From: Bordetella parapertussis
Lineage (GTDB): Bacteria; Pseudomonadota; Gammaproteobacteria; Burkholderiales; Burkholderiaceae_B
DNA: 26,200 bases
Direction of reading: 5' to 3'
Assembly: GCA_945862495.1 (NCBI GenBank)
Contig: CAMAYM010000028.1
Coordinates: forward strand, 1-26,200
Shown: piece after piece, positions 1 through 7,534 of the stretch
How positions within the stretch are numbered: the first letter of the stretch is position 1
Layout: every line of letters begins with the position of its first letter
Position numbers and translations under genes: made by a program
Notes under the pieces: generated by a model
What the model saw: the letters and a program-made list of their open reading frames with translations, nothing else
What the model was told of the DNA's origin: nothing
Database searches by the model: none

Positions 1-51
1 CTGCGCAGCATTAGCGGGTGTATTAACGGGATCAGTTACAACAGTTTCCAT
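1..51 (-). CDS. N-terminus of an unidentified gene (truncated by window edge)
   Basis: A minus-strand reading frame begins at an ATG at 51 and is open to the window edge, giving only 17 residues (METVVTDPVNTPANAAQ). An AAGGAG ribosome-binding site lies at 63-58 on the minus strand. A second ATG directly upstream (54-52) is in frame, but the spacing of six bases favours 51. The peptide is rich in Thr, Asn and Pro and has no signal peptide in the part seen. I do not recognise the product. It is divergent from the phosphite operon and shares the AT-rich spacer with it, so a regulator or an unrelated gene are both possible. Confidence 0.5.
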   Translation of the reverse strand, partial: METVVTDPVNTPANAAQ

Positions 52-86
52 CATCAACTCCTTCTTAAAAATCACAGGATTGATTA

Positions 87-104
87 ATTTATATCATTTA
101 TATC
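87..104. repeat. Tandem 9-bp direct repeat in AT-rich divergent spacer
   Basis: ATTTATATC occurs twice head to tail at 87-95 and 96-104, inside the very AT-rich spacer (52-173) between the minus-strand partial gene and the ptx operon. A short dyad, ATTTAC/GTAAAT, follows at 126-131/136-141. The spacer must hold the promoters of both divergent genes. I could not pick a convincing -35/-10 pair or a PhoB box (two 7-bp direct repeats with 11-bp period). Confidence 0.35.
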
Positions 105-161
105 GTTTATGCAATTAATTTATAAATTTACTCTTGTAAATCACTTATCTATGGCGATGGA

Positions 162-181
162 AGTGTCACAAATATGACACT
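162..181. promoter_or_regulatory. Operator-like dyad at the 5' end of the ptx operon
   Basis: AGTGTCA (162-168) and TGACACT (175-181) form a perfect 7-bp inverted repeat with a 6-base spacer. It overlaps the first possible ATG of ptxA (174). A symmetric site of this size suits a dimeric regulator, but no regulator is encoded next to the operon in the window. If the site is real, it favours the downstream Met at 279 as the ptxA start. Function is inferred only. Confidence 0.35.
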
Positions 182-1148
182 GAAGCATCATCCAAATGTC
201 ATCTCAGCCAACCAGAATACGTATGTTGATTATTTTTTTGGTCGCGCGTTCTTCACTCAAGCATTCACTAAAATAGATATGAATTCAGAGAAAATTTTTT
301 CGCATGCGCACGAAAGTGCTGCAGTTTTAACCGCAGCGATTCAAACCAGAGCGCTTGAAGTCACCTATCCAAACGGCTACAAAGCGCTGCACAGCACAAC
401 GCTCAATATCACCCAAGGTTCCTTTGTAGTCCTGCTCGGCACCTCTGGCGCGGGTAAATCTACGTTGCTACGTTCTCTCAATGGTCTGGTTCAGCCCTCG
501 ACGGGTTCTGTCCTGATCGAAGGTCTTGGAGACTTAGCGAATGCAGCTGTGCTCAAGCGCCATCGTCGCCAAACCGGCATGGTGTTTCAACAACACCATT
601 TAATCGGCCGTCTCAGTGTACTCAACAACGTCTTAATGGGTCGTTTAGGCTATCACGTCGGCTGGCGGATGTTTACGCCTTGGACACGTGCTGAAAAAGA
701 ACAAGCGCTTTCGGTCATTGACCGTGTCGGCTTAATTGATCGCGCACTGACTCGAGCCGACCAACTCTCTGGGGGCCAACAACAACGAGTCGGCATGGCG
801 CGTGCCCTGATTCAGCAACCAAAAATATTGCTCGCAGACGAACCTGTCGCAAGTCTCGATCCTAATACCTCTGTGCGTTTGCTCCAATCGATGCACGACA
901 TTTGTAAATCCGATGGCCTGACCGCCGTGGTGAGCTTGCATCAAGTAGAGCTGGCCAGGCAATTTGCAGATCGCATCATCGGTCTAAAAAATGGCGCAGT
1001 TGTCTTTGATGGATCACCTGAACAGCTCACCGCGGAACGTGCGCAAGCGCTTTATCACCATTTCAGTCAATCCCCTTCAGTGTCCGATTCTTCTTTAGAT
1101 TTGAATCCCACCTTCCAAGAACTATCTTTAAACGGAGTTTCATCATGA
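174..1148 (+). CDS. ptxA: Phosphite/phosphonate ABC transporter ATP-binding protein (PtxA/PhnC type)
   Basis: ATPase that powers uptake of phosphite or a phosphonate through PtxC. The ABC domain is complete: Walker A GTSGAGKST, signature LSGGQQQRVGMARAL, Walker B ILLADEP with VASLDP, and a late switch histidine in SLHQ. The frame from 174 gives 324 residues, longer than usual for PhnC. The first 35 residues do not resemble the family, which normally starts just before the segment ALEVTYPNGYKAL. Start choice is uncertain: 174 has only a weak GGAAG ten bases upstream and overlaps a dyad, while Met36 (279; 289 residues) gives a family-like length but has no visible ribosome-binding site. The stop overlaps ptxB by four bases (ATGA). 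The link to phosphite rather than phosphonate comes from ptxD two genes downstream. Confidence 0.85.
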   Translation: MTLKHHPNVISANQNTYVDYFFGRAFFTQAFTKIDMNSEKIFSHAHESAAVLTAAIQTRALEVTYPNGYKALHSTTLNITQGSFVVLLGTSGAGKSTLLRSLNGLVQPSTGSVLIEGLGDLANAAVLKRHRRQTGMVFQQHHLIGRLSVLNNVLMGRLGYHVGWRMFTPWTRAEKEQALSVIDRVGLIDRALTRADQLSGGQQQRVGMARALIQQPKILLADEPVASLDPNTSVRLLQSMHDICKSDGLTAVVSLHQVELARQFADRIIGLKNGAVVFDGSPEQLTAERAQALYHHFSQSPSVSDSSLDLNPTFQELSLNGVSS

Positions 1149-2014
1149 GTCGTCGTTCCTTTTTATCTGCCGGTGTCGTCCTGATGTGCATGATGGCCAA
1201 TCAGGCTTACGCGCAAGGACGTGATCCCGCCGCCTTACGAGTCGCACTGTTACCCGATGAAAATGCTACCACACTGATCCAGAACGCGCAGCCCCTCAAA
1301 GCTTATCTTGAGCGCACGCTTAACAAAAAGATTGAAATCATTGTGACGACTGACTATTCGTCCATGATTGAAGCGATGCGCTTTGGCCGTATCGAAGTCG
1401 CTTACTTTGGACCTTTCTCGTATGTTTTAGCTAAATCACGTGCACCCGCCATTGAGCCCTTTGCCGTTGGCGTTGAGCGTGGCGCCCCCACCTACAACTC
1501 AGTATTAATCGCAAATGCTGCTGGCGATGTCAAGGCCCTTGCGGATATCAAAGGCAAACCCTTCGCCTTTGGAGACCAAGCCTCTACCTCCAGCCACCTC
1601 GCGCCCCGCGCCTATTTGCTCAAAACAGCTCAGCTTGATGGCGACAAAGATTACAAACCTGTTTTTCTAGGTACGCATGATGCAGTGGCCCGTGCCGTAC
1701 AAGCTGGCCAAGTCCCCGCAGGCGCCCTTTCCAAGCCAATCTTGGATTCGCTGATTGCCAAGAAAATTATTGATCCAGCAAAAATTGTACAAATCGGTCT
1801 GTCTGATCCGATTCCAAACTACCCCATCGTGATGCAAGGCAATCTCGCACCTGCACTTAAAGAGTCCGTGCGTGGCGCCTTCCTAAATATTAATGATAAG
1901 GAAGTACTGAAGTCCTTCCGTGTAGAGGGTTTTGTCGCCACGGATGACAAATCCTATGACGTCTTGCGTGATACCGCTACCGTTCTGAAACTAGACCTGG
2001 GCAAAATGAAGTAA
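1145..2014 (+). CDS. ptxB: Periplasmic phosphite/phosphonate-binding protein (PtxB/PhnD type)
   Basis: Solute-binding protein that captures the oxyanion in the periplasm and delivers it to PtxC. 289 residues. The N-terminus MSRRSFLSAGVVLMCMMA followed by AYAQG looks like a cleavable signal peptide ending near residue 24. The body has PhnD-family landmarks: RVALLPDENAT near 31, QPLKAYLERTL, the YSSMIEAMRFGRIEVAYFGP segment, and a later TSTSSHLAPRAYL segment where this family contacts the anion. A GGAG lies about ten bases before the ATG. The gene overlaps ptxA by four bases and ptxC by one base (TAATG), so translational coupling is likely. Family assignment is firm. The preference for phosphite over methylphosphonate or other phosphonates is inferred from ptxD. 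Confidence 0.87.
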   Translation: MSRRSFLSAGVVLMCMMANQAYAQGRDPAALRVALLPDENATTLIQNAQPLKAYLERTLNKKIEIIVTTDYSSMIEAMRFGRIEVAYFGPFSYVLAKSRAPAIEPFAVGVERGAPTYNSVLIANAAGDVKALADIKGKPFAFGDQASTSSHLAPRAYLLKTAQLDGDKDYKPVFLGTHDAVARAVQAGQVPAGALSKPILDSLIAKKIIDPAKIVQIGLSDPIPNYPIVMQGNLAPALKESVRGAFLNINDKEVLKSFRVEGFVATDDKSYDVLRDTATVLKLDLGKMK

Positions 2015-2853
2015 TGCAAACCGTTCAGTCCACGAAGGTTGCTTCACCCGCTTCACACTCCTCGCAATACGCAATAATTTTGAGCGAAGCGCAAGCTTCG
2101 GCTCAACGTCAAAAACGTATCTTGCTCGGGATCATCACACTCTGTATCTTTGCCTTATGGATCACAGGATTTTTTGATCCCACGCGTTTTATTGAAGGCG
2201 GCCCCGCCATTGCACAGCTTGCCTCTGAGATGGTGCCACCTGATTTCACACGCTGGCGTCACTGGCTTAAGCCTCTCGTTGACACATTGGCAATGTCGAT
2301 TGCTGGAACTGCCCTTGCAGTCTTACTTTCACTACCCTTAGCCCTACTCGCGGCACCCAACACCACACCCTCTCCTCTTCTGGCGAGGCTCATACGCGTC
2401 ATACTTGCCGCAATGCGTTCTGTACCTGAAATTATTTTGGGAATTTTATTTGTGGCAGCTGTCGGGTTTGGCGCGCTGCCTGGAGTCTTGGCGCTGGCGC
2501 TCCACTCAGTTGGTATGGTCGGAAAGTTTTATGCCGAAGCAATCGAACACGTCGATCCCAAACCCCTCGAAGCCGCACGCGCTGCCGGTGGTAATGGTTT
2601 TCAGGTGATTACCCAAGCTGTGTTGCCACAGGTTCTTCCGCAACTGACTGACATCACCATTTATCGCTGGGAATACCACTTCCGTGCCTCAGCTGTTTTG
2701 GGGATTGTGGGTGCTGGTGGTATTGGTTTTGAATTAATGGCAGCCTTACGTCTCATTAAATATGACGAAGTCTCAGCAATTTTGCTCACCATTCTTGCCT
2801 GCGTGGTGGTGGTGGATGGCATCGGTGGCGCCCTTCGCAAGTCGCTCAAATAA
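2014..2853 (+). CDS. ptxC: Phosphite/phosphonate ABC transporter permease (PtxC/PhnE type)
   Basis: Inner-membrane channel of the PtxABC importer. 279 residues. Hydrophobic segments lie at about 37-54, 90-114, 126-150, 153-170, 226-246 and 253-271, fitting a six-helix permease. The cytoplasmic coupling loop EAARAAGGNGFQVITQAVLP (187-204) carries the EAA-x3-G signature that docks on the ATPase. The segment YRWEYHFRASAVLGIVGAGG (217-236) is typical of PhnE proteins. The start codon overlaps the ptxB stop, and ptxD follows after 20 bases. Only one permease gene is present, as expected for a homodimeric channel. Confidence 0.87.
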   Translation: MQTVQSTKVASPASHSSQYAIILSEAQASAQRQKRILLGIITLCIFALWITGFFDPTRFIEGGPAIAQLASEMVPPDFTRWRHWLKPLVDTLAMSIAGTALAVLLSLPLALLAAPNTTPSPLLARLIRVILAAMRSVPEIILGILFVAAVGFGALPGVLALALHSVGMVGKFYAEAIEHVDPKPLEAARAAGGNGFQVITQAVLPQVLPQLTDITIYRWEYHFRASAVLGIVGAGGIGFELMAALRLIKYDEVSAILLTILACVVVVDGIGGALRKSLK

Positions 2854-2873
2854 TTTTCGCAATCAAGCCTGAA

Positions 2874-3866
2874 ATGATATCCAACAAAATAGTTGTTACA
2901 AACCGTATTCACCCCGAAGTGCGTGCTCGCCTTGAACAATTCGGTCATGTCGTCGTCAATCCGTCTCTCGAACCCTGGTCGCAACAAGCACTCACTGAGC
3001 ATCTAAAAGATGCCACGGCCATGATGGGATTTATGACTGATTGTGTCGATGAAAACCTTTTACAACAGGTAACTCAACTCAAAATCATTGCCTGCGCACT
3101 CAAAGGTTTTGATAACTACGATATCGCTGCTTGTACAGCACGCAATATATGGGTCAGTATCGTGCCGGACCTCCTTACCGAGCCCACTGCCGAGCTTGCG
3201 GTCGGCCTGGCGATCGCTCTGGGTCGTTTTGTGCGCCAAGGTGATCAACTGATGCGCACCACTAGCTTTAAAGGTTGGCGTGCGCAGTTGTTTGGCACGG
3301 GTCTGCACAACTCAGTTGTCGCTGTCTTGGGCTTAGGCATGGTCGGTCAAGCCATTGCACAACGCCTTTCGGGCTTTGGATGCAAGCTTTTACTAGGTGT
3401 CGATCCGGTCAACACCACGGCCGGGGTAACCACATGCGACCTCGAAGAAGCCCTCGCCACTGCGGACTACGTCTTTGTCGCGATTCCACTGAATGACAGC
3501 TCAGTCAATATGCTTAATCATGACGAACTTATTTATTGCAAGCCCGGTCAACTCATGATTAATGTGGGTCGCGGCTCAGTCGTCAATGAACTAGACGTAG
3601 CCCAAGCGCTAGAACAAGGTCGTCTGGCAGGCTATGCCGCCGATGTATTTGCTTGCGAAGACTGGGGTATACAAAACCACCCGCACGAGATCGAACCCAG
3701 ACTGCTTACACATCCCAACACGGTCTTTACGCCACACTTAGGTTCGGCAGTCAGCGCTGTTAGGCTCGCAATTGAGCATCGCGCTGCAGACAACATTATT
3801 GCTGTGTTGAGTGGCGAAGTACCACCTGATGCGATGAATCAAGTGGTTAAGTACCATCTAGCGTAA
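2874..3866 (+). CDS. ptxD: Phosphite dehydrogenase (phosphonate dehydrogenase, PtxD)
   Basis: Oxidises phosphite to phosphate with NAD+, giving the cell phosphorus and an NADH. It belongs to the D-2-hydroxyacid dehydrogenase superfamily, but the match is to PtxD specifically. Compared by eye with my recollection of the Pseudomonas stutzeri enzyme, the functional residues are all present: Met54 and Lys77 (M53, K76 there), Trp135 (W134), Arg233 (R237), Glu262 (E266), His288 (H292), Ser291 (S295) and Arg297 (R301). The stretches ALKGFDN, CTAR, VPDLLT, PTAELA, GTGL, RGSVV, GYAADVF and TPH-GSAV-AVRL-IE are shared. The dinucleotide motif is GLGMVG (153-158), with Asp177 near the end of the next strand, suggesting NAD preference. 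330 residues, close to the 336 of P. stutzeri PtxD. It is last in the operon; no ptxE follows. Confidence 0.9.
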   Translation: MISNKIVVTNRIHPEVRARLEQFGHVVVNPSLEPWSQQALTEHLKDATAMMGFMTDCVDENLLQQVTQLKIIACALKGFDNYDIAACTARNIWVSIVPDLLTEPTAELAVGLAIALGRFVRQGDQLMRTTSFKGWRAQLFGTGLHNSVVAVLGLGMVGQAIAQRLSGFGCKLLLGVDPVNTTAGVTTCDLEEALATADYVFVAIPLNDSSVNMLNHDELIYCKPGQLMINVGRGSVVNELDVAQALEQGRLAGYAADVFACEDWGIQNHPHEIEPRLLTHPNTVFTPHLGSAVSAVRLAIEHRAADNIIAVLSGEVPPDAMNQVVKYHLA

Positions 3867-3892
3867 GTATTAAATGTTGTATATGTGATTGA

Positions 3893-4615
3893 TTAAATCA
3901 GGCCACCATTAGGCTGAATAATCTGACCATGCACCCACGAGGCGCGACTAGAGGCGAGATAGGCTACGACATCGCCCACTTCGTGCGGCAGACCAATCCG
4001 ATTAAACGGACTCGCTGCGGCTGCGCGCTGCTTGGCCTCGTCGGTTTTACCTGAATGAAACAAATCAGTATCGACTGCCCCAGGCGCAACAGCGTTAACG
4101 CGCACACCGCGCACCGCCAATTCCTTGGCCATTGAGCGCAACAACCCTTCGACTGCCGCTTTAGTCGCCGTATAGGCGCCCCCACCTGGCACTGCATTGC
4201 GCACCATTGAGGTAGTAATTCCAATAATCGCACCACCGTCCATCACTTCGCGAGCCGCCTCAGTCAGCACGTTAAACGCACCAAATACATTGACTTCCAT
4301 CAGCGCACGAAAGTTTTCGTGGCTAAATTGTCCAATAGGTAAATAGGGTTTGTTGATGCCAGCATTCGCCACAACAACTTGGGGTCGCGTGCCAAAATCT
4401 CGGGCAGCATCGTCAAACACTTTTTTCACTGCAGAGGGATCTCGCACGTCTGCGGCATAAGCTTTGATCTGCCCTGCCTTTTCTAACGCCCTCGCCTCAT
4501 CGGGCTTGGTCACATAAGTAAACGCAACACGAAAACCCTCTCGCGCGAGCGCGTCGACACAGGCTGCACCAATCCCGCGTGAACCGCCAAAAATAATGGC
4601 CAAAGGCTGGGTCAT
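3893..4615 (-). CDS. Short-chain dehydrogenase/reductase (SDR, FabG-like)
   Basis: Cytosolic NAD(P)-dependent oxidoreductase of the classical SDR family, 240 residues. Visible motifs: cofactor loop GGSRGIG (10-16), ADVRD, NAGI (about 95-98), a catalytic Ser in ITTS, the YTATK catalytic Tyr/Lys pair, and PG-VDT after the active site. The substrate cannot be deduced. It is the last gene of the peptide-transport operon: its ATG sits directly after the dppF stop, with an AGAGG ribosome-binding site inside the end of dppF, so it is probably co-transcribed. It is convergent with ptxD, with only 26 bases between the two stops and no hairpin there. A role in modifying the imported compound is possible. 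FabG proper is unlikely given the location. Confidence 0.85.
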   Translation of the reverse strand: MTQPLAIIFGGSRGIGAACVDALAREGFRVAFTYVTKPDEARALEKAGQIKAYAADVRDPSAVKKVFDDAARDFGTRPQVVVANAGINKPYLPIGQFSHENFRALMEVNVFGAFNVLTEAAREVMDGGAIIGITTSMVRNAVPGGGAYTATKAAVEGLLRSMAKELAVRGVRVNAVAPGAVDTDLFHSGKTDEAKQRAAAASPFNRIGLPHEVGDVVAYLASSRASWVHGQIIQPNGGLI

Positions 4616-5602
4616 TTAAACCTCTCGCAAATGACAGGCCACCATACGTCCAGAAGGCAGAATAGTTTGCTTTGGCTCTTTAGTTTTGCAAATATCAATC
4701 GCCTCGGGACAGCGCGTATGAAAATGGCAACCACTGGGACGCTTGACCGGGCTTGGCACATCGCCTTGCAACACGATACGGGTGGTCTTCTTTTCTGGAT
4801 CAGGCACGGGCACGGCTGAAAGCAGCGCAGAAGTATAAGGATGCTTAGGATCTGAAAACAACTCTGTGCGAGTCGCGAGCTCAACGATACGGCCGAGATA
4901 CATCACGGCCACGCGATGCGTCATGTGCTCCACGATCGCCAAATCATGACTAATAAAAAGCAAAGCCAAGCCGAGTTCTTTCTGCAGATCCTGCAAGAGA
5001 TTCACGATCTGGGCTTTCACTGAAACGTCGAGTGCCGAGACAGCCTCATCGCAAATGATCAGTTCAGGCTCAGCGGCCAGGGCGCGTGCGATACAGATAC
5101 GCTGACGCTGACCACCTGAAAACTCATGAGGCCAACGCTCGCCGGCATCCTTAGACAGACGCACTTTATCCAGCAGATACGCCACACGCTCTTTGATTTT
5201 TCCTTCGTCACTCTCTAGACCGAAGTTACGGATCGGCTCGGCAATGATGTCGTGCACGCGCATGCGTGGGTTCAAGCTCGAAAACGGATCCTGAAAAATC
5301 ACCTGGACACGCTTGCGCAATGGACGCAAGGCGCTGGCGGAAAGATTATCGATACGTGTGCCGTCGAGGATCACCTCACCAGAGGTCAGCTCGAACAAAC
5401 GCAAAATCGAGCGACCGACTGTGGACTTGCCGCAACCCGACTCGCCTACCAAGGCAAGCGTCTCGCCTTTCTCAATAGAAAAAGAAACACCATCAACGGC
5501 GTGAACGTGACCCGTCACCCGACTAAACAGACCGGTTTTAATTGGAAAGAATTTTTGAATATGACGGACTTCGAGTAAGGGCACTGTAGCGGACGTAGAC
5601 AT
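4616..5602 (-). CDS. dppF: Dipeptide/oligopeptide ABC transporter ATPase (DppF/OppF family)
   Basis: Second of the paired ATPases of a peptide importer, 328 residues. Features in order: an OppF-type insert QKFFPIKTGLFSRVTGHVHA (16-35), Walker A GESGCGKST, the QVIFQDPFSSLNPRM Q-loop, signature FSGGQRQRICIARAL, Walker B LIICDEAVSALD, the H-loop SHDLAIV, and the C-terminal oligopeptide-transporter extension with its Cys-rich segment CHFHTRCP...C. That extension often binds an iron-sulphur cluster in this family. It lies 35 bases after dppD and abuts the SDR gene. The substrate class is inferred from neighbours. Confidence 0.88.
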   Translation of the reverse strand: MSTSATVPLLEVRHIQKFFPIKTGLFSRVTGHVHAVDGVSFSIEKGETLALVGESGCGKSTVGRSILRLFELTSGEVILDGTRIDNLSASALRPLRKRVQVIFQDPFSSLNPRMRVHDIIAEPIRNFGLESDEGKIKERVAYLLDKVRLSKDAGERWPHEFSGGQRQRICIARALAAEPELIICDEAVSALDVSVKAQIVNLLQDLQKELGLALLFISHDLAIVEHMTHRVAVMYLGRIVELATRTELFSDPKHPYTSALLSAVPVPDPEKKTTRIVLQGDVPSPVKRPSGCHFHTRCPEAIDICKTKEPKQTILPSGRMVACHLREV

Positions 5603-5637
5603 TCGGTTAACCTAATTCGTGTGAGTCAAGAGCAAAC

Positions 5638-6630
5638 TTAGTCATTGGCAAAGGCTACTTCACCAGCAAAATGACAGGCGACCTGATGACCGCCCTCTCT
5701 CATTTGCATCGCAGGCGCGATCTCATGACAGGGTCCTTTAGCCAAAGGACAACGGGAAGCAAACACGCAACCTTGAATCTTATTTTTCAGACTGGGAACC
5801 AGACCAGGAATCTCTTTCAAACGCGTTGAATGACCATCGATCGAGGCACCCAGCTTTGGCACCGCCCCCAGCAAGCCCTGAGTATAGGGATGCAATGGAT
5901 TGGCAAACAATTCCTTAACGGGCGCCTCTTCGACTTTGCGTCCGGCGTACATCACCATCACGCGTTCGGCAACTTCAGCCACCACACCTAGATCGTGCGT
6001 GATCAAGACAATCGCGGCACCGATCTTATTTTTAAGATCGGCCATGAGATCCAAAATCTGCGCCTGAATTGTGACGTCCAATGCAGTCGTGGGTTCATCG
6101 GCGATCAAGAGCTTGGGATTACAGGCAAGCGCCATCGCAATCATCACGCGCTGACGCATTCCGCCTGACAACTGGTGCGGATATTCGTCCAGACGACGCT
6201 CTGGCTCGGCGATCCCGACGAGATTCATCAACTCGAGTGCACGCGCATTGGCTTGCTCATCAGTAATTTTCTGATGCAGACGCAGTGTTTCGGTCAATTG
6301 ACGTCGAATCTTGAGTACGGGATTCAAACTGGTCATCGGCTCCTGAAAGATCATCGAAATCGCATCGCCACGAATGGCACGCATTTCTTTATCTGACATC
6401 GTGAGCAAGTCTTTGCCCATAAATTTGATCGAACCGGCAATTTTTCCGGGAGGCTCAGGAATCAAACGCAAAATCGACATCGCTGTCACGGATTTACCGC
6501 AACCGGATTCACCCACGATGGCGAGTGTCTCGCCCTCGTTGACGACAAAGCTCACGCCATCTACCGCACGGTTGATACCGTCTGGTGTACGAAAGTGTGT
6601 CTGAAGGTTTTCAACTTCTAATAAGGCCAA
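5638..6630 (-). CDS. dppD: Dipeptide/oligopeptide ABC transporter ATPase (DppD/OppD family), TTG start
   Basis: First of the paired ATPases. The frame is open further upstream, to an ATG at 6693 inside dppC, but homology to the family begins with ALLEVENLQTHF. I therefore place the start at a TTG (6630), six bases after a GGAGA ribosome-binding site, giving 330 residues. Walker A is GESGCGKS, the Q-loop is FQEPMTSLNP, the signature is LSGGMRQRVMIAMAL, Walker B is LLIADEPTTALD and the H-loop is THDLGVV. The C-terminal extension contains FASRCP and further cysteines, typical of peptide-importer ATPases. It follows the dppC stop by 13 bases. Confidence 0.87.
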   Translation of the reverse strand: MALLEVENLQTHFRTPDGINRAVDGVSFVVNEGETLAIVGESGCGKSVTAMSILRLIPEPPGKIAGSIKFMGKDLLTMSDKEMRAIRGDAISMIFQEPMTSLNPVLKIRRQLTETLRLHQKITDEQANARALELMNLVGIAEPERRLDEYPHQLSGGMRQRVMIAMALACNPKLLIADEPTTALDVTIQAQILDLMADLKNKIGAAIVLITHDLGVVAEVAERVMVMYAGRKVEEAPVKELFANPLHPYTQGLLGAVPKLGASIDGHSTRLKEIPGLVPSLKNKIQGCVFASRCPLAKGPCHEIAPAMQMREGGHQVACHFAGEVAFAND

Positions 6631-6643
6631 GAGAGTTCTCCAA

Positions 6644-7534
6644 TCAGCTTGTTTTCGACTTGCGAGGATCGAGCACATCACGGAAACCGTCACCCATCAG
6701 GTTGACAGCCAGCACGGTGAGCGACAAGAAAACCGCTGGGAAAAAGATGATGTACGGCAAGATCTGGAACAACGTGCGGCCATCGGCCATGATGTTGCCC
6801 CATGAAGGAATGATGGGAGGCACACCCGCGCCGATAAACGACAGGATGGACTCGGTGATCATCGCAGAAGCGCAAATATAGGTCGCCTGTACAGTCAGAG
6901 GTGCCAAGGTGTTTGGCAGGATGTGACGCCAGATCAGCATCGGCATGCGGCAACCGCAGGAAATCGCGGCATCGACATAGGCTTGCTCTCTGAGCGACAG
7001 CACCACGCCTCGCACCAGACGCGACACACGCGGAATTTCGGCGATCGTAATCGCGATCACCACGTTTTGCACGCTCGCACGTGTCAGTGCCATCAGAGCA
7101 ATCGCCAAGAGGATCGGAGGAATCGACATCAGGCCGTCCATCACGCGCATGATGATGGCATCTGCGCGGCGGAACGTTCCTGAGATCAAACCGATCAACA
7201 GACCGATCGCCGAAGCCAGAAAGGCCACGGCAAAACCAATGGTCAGCGATACGCGGGCGCCATACATGACACGCGAGTAAATATCGCGTCCAAATGCGTC
7301 GGTACCAAACCAGTGCTTGGCGGAGGGCTCGAGGTTACGATTACGCGGCGCCAGCTCAGTCGGATCAACCGTACCAAGCCAAGGAGCAAACACCGCAATA
7401 ATCAACATTGCAAGTAATAAACCTGCACCAAAAGCGATCGTCGGATTATTGAGCAAGAAACCAAAGAAGCCTTTACGCTGGCGTCGGGGTTTGAGCAAAT
7501 CCGGTAGTGGGGGGGCAGCAGCAAATTGAGTCAT
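6644..7534 (-). CDS. dppC: Dipeptide/oligopeptide ABC transporter permease (DppC/OppC family)
   Basis: Inner-membrane permease, 296 residues, with an N-terminal cytoplasmic tail (MTQFAAAPPLPDLLKPRRQR) and the first membrane segment near 25-50. The family hallmark HWFGTDAFGRDIYSRVMYGAR is complete, and the coupling loop DAAISCGCRMPMLIWRHILP has the expected form. The last segment, LTVLAVNLMGDGFRDVLDPR, is the standard C-terminus. The ATG overlaps the dppB stop by one base. A run of seven C on the coding strand (7515-7509) lies within codons 7-9. Confidence 0.88.
   Translation of the reverse strand: MTQFAAAPPLPDLLKPRRQRKGFFGFLLNNPTIAFGAGLLLAMLIIAVFAPWLGTVDPTELAPRNRNLEPSAKHWFGTDAFGRDIYSRVMYGARVSLTIGFAVAFLASAIGLLIGLISGTFRRADAIIMRVMDGLMSIPPILLAIALMALTRASVQNVVIAITIAEIPRVSRLVRGVVLSLREQAYVDAAISCGCRMPMLIWRHILPNTLAPLTVQATYICASAMITESILSFIGAGVPPIIPSWGNIMADGRTLFQILPYIIFFPAVFLSLTVLAVNLMGDGFRDVLDPRKSKTS

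Noticed and set aside
160..210. PhoB (Pho) box upstream of ptxA
   Set aside because: TGTCA-like words occur, but as an inverted pair and an isolated half-site (ATGTCAT near 195), not as two direct repeats in the 11-bp period of a Pho box.
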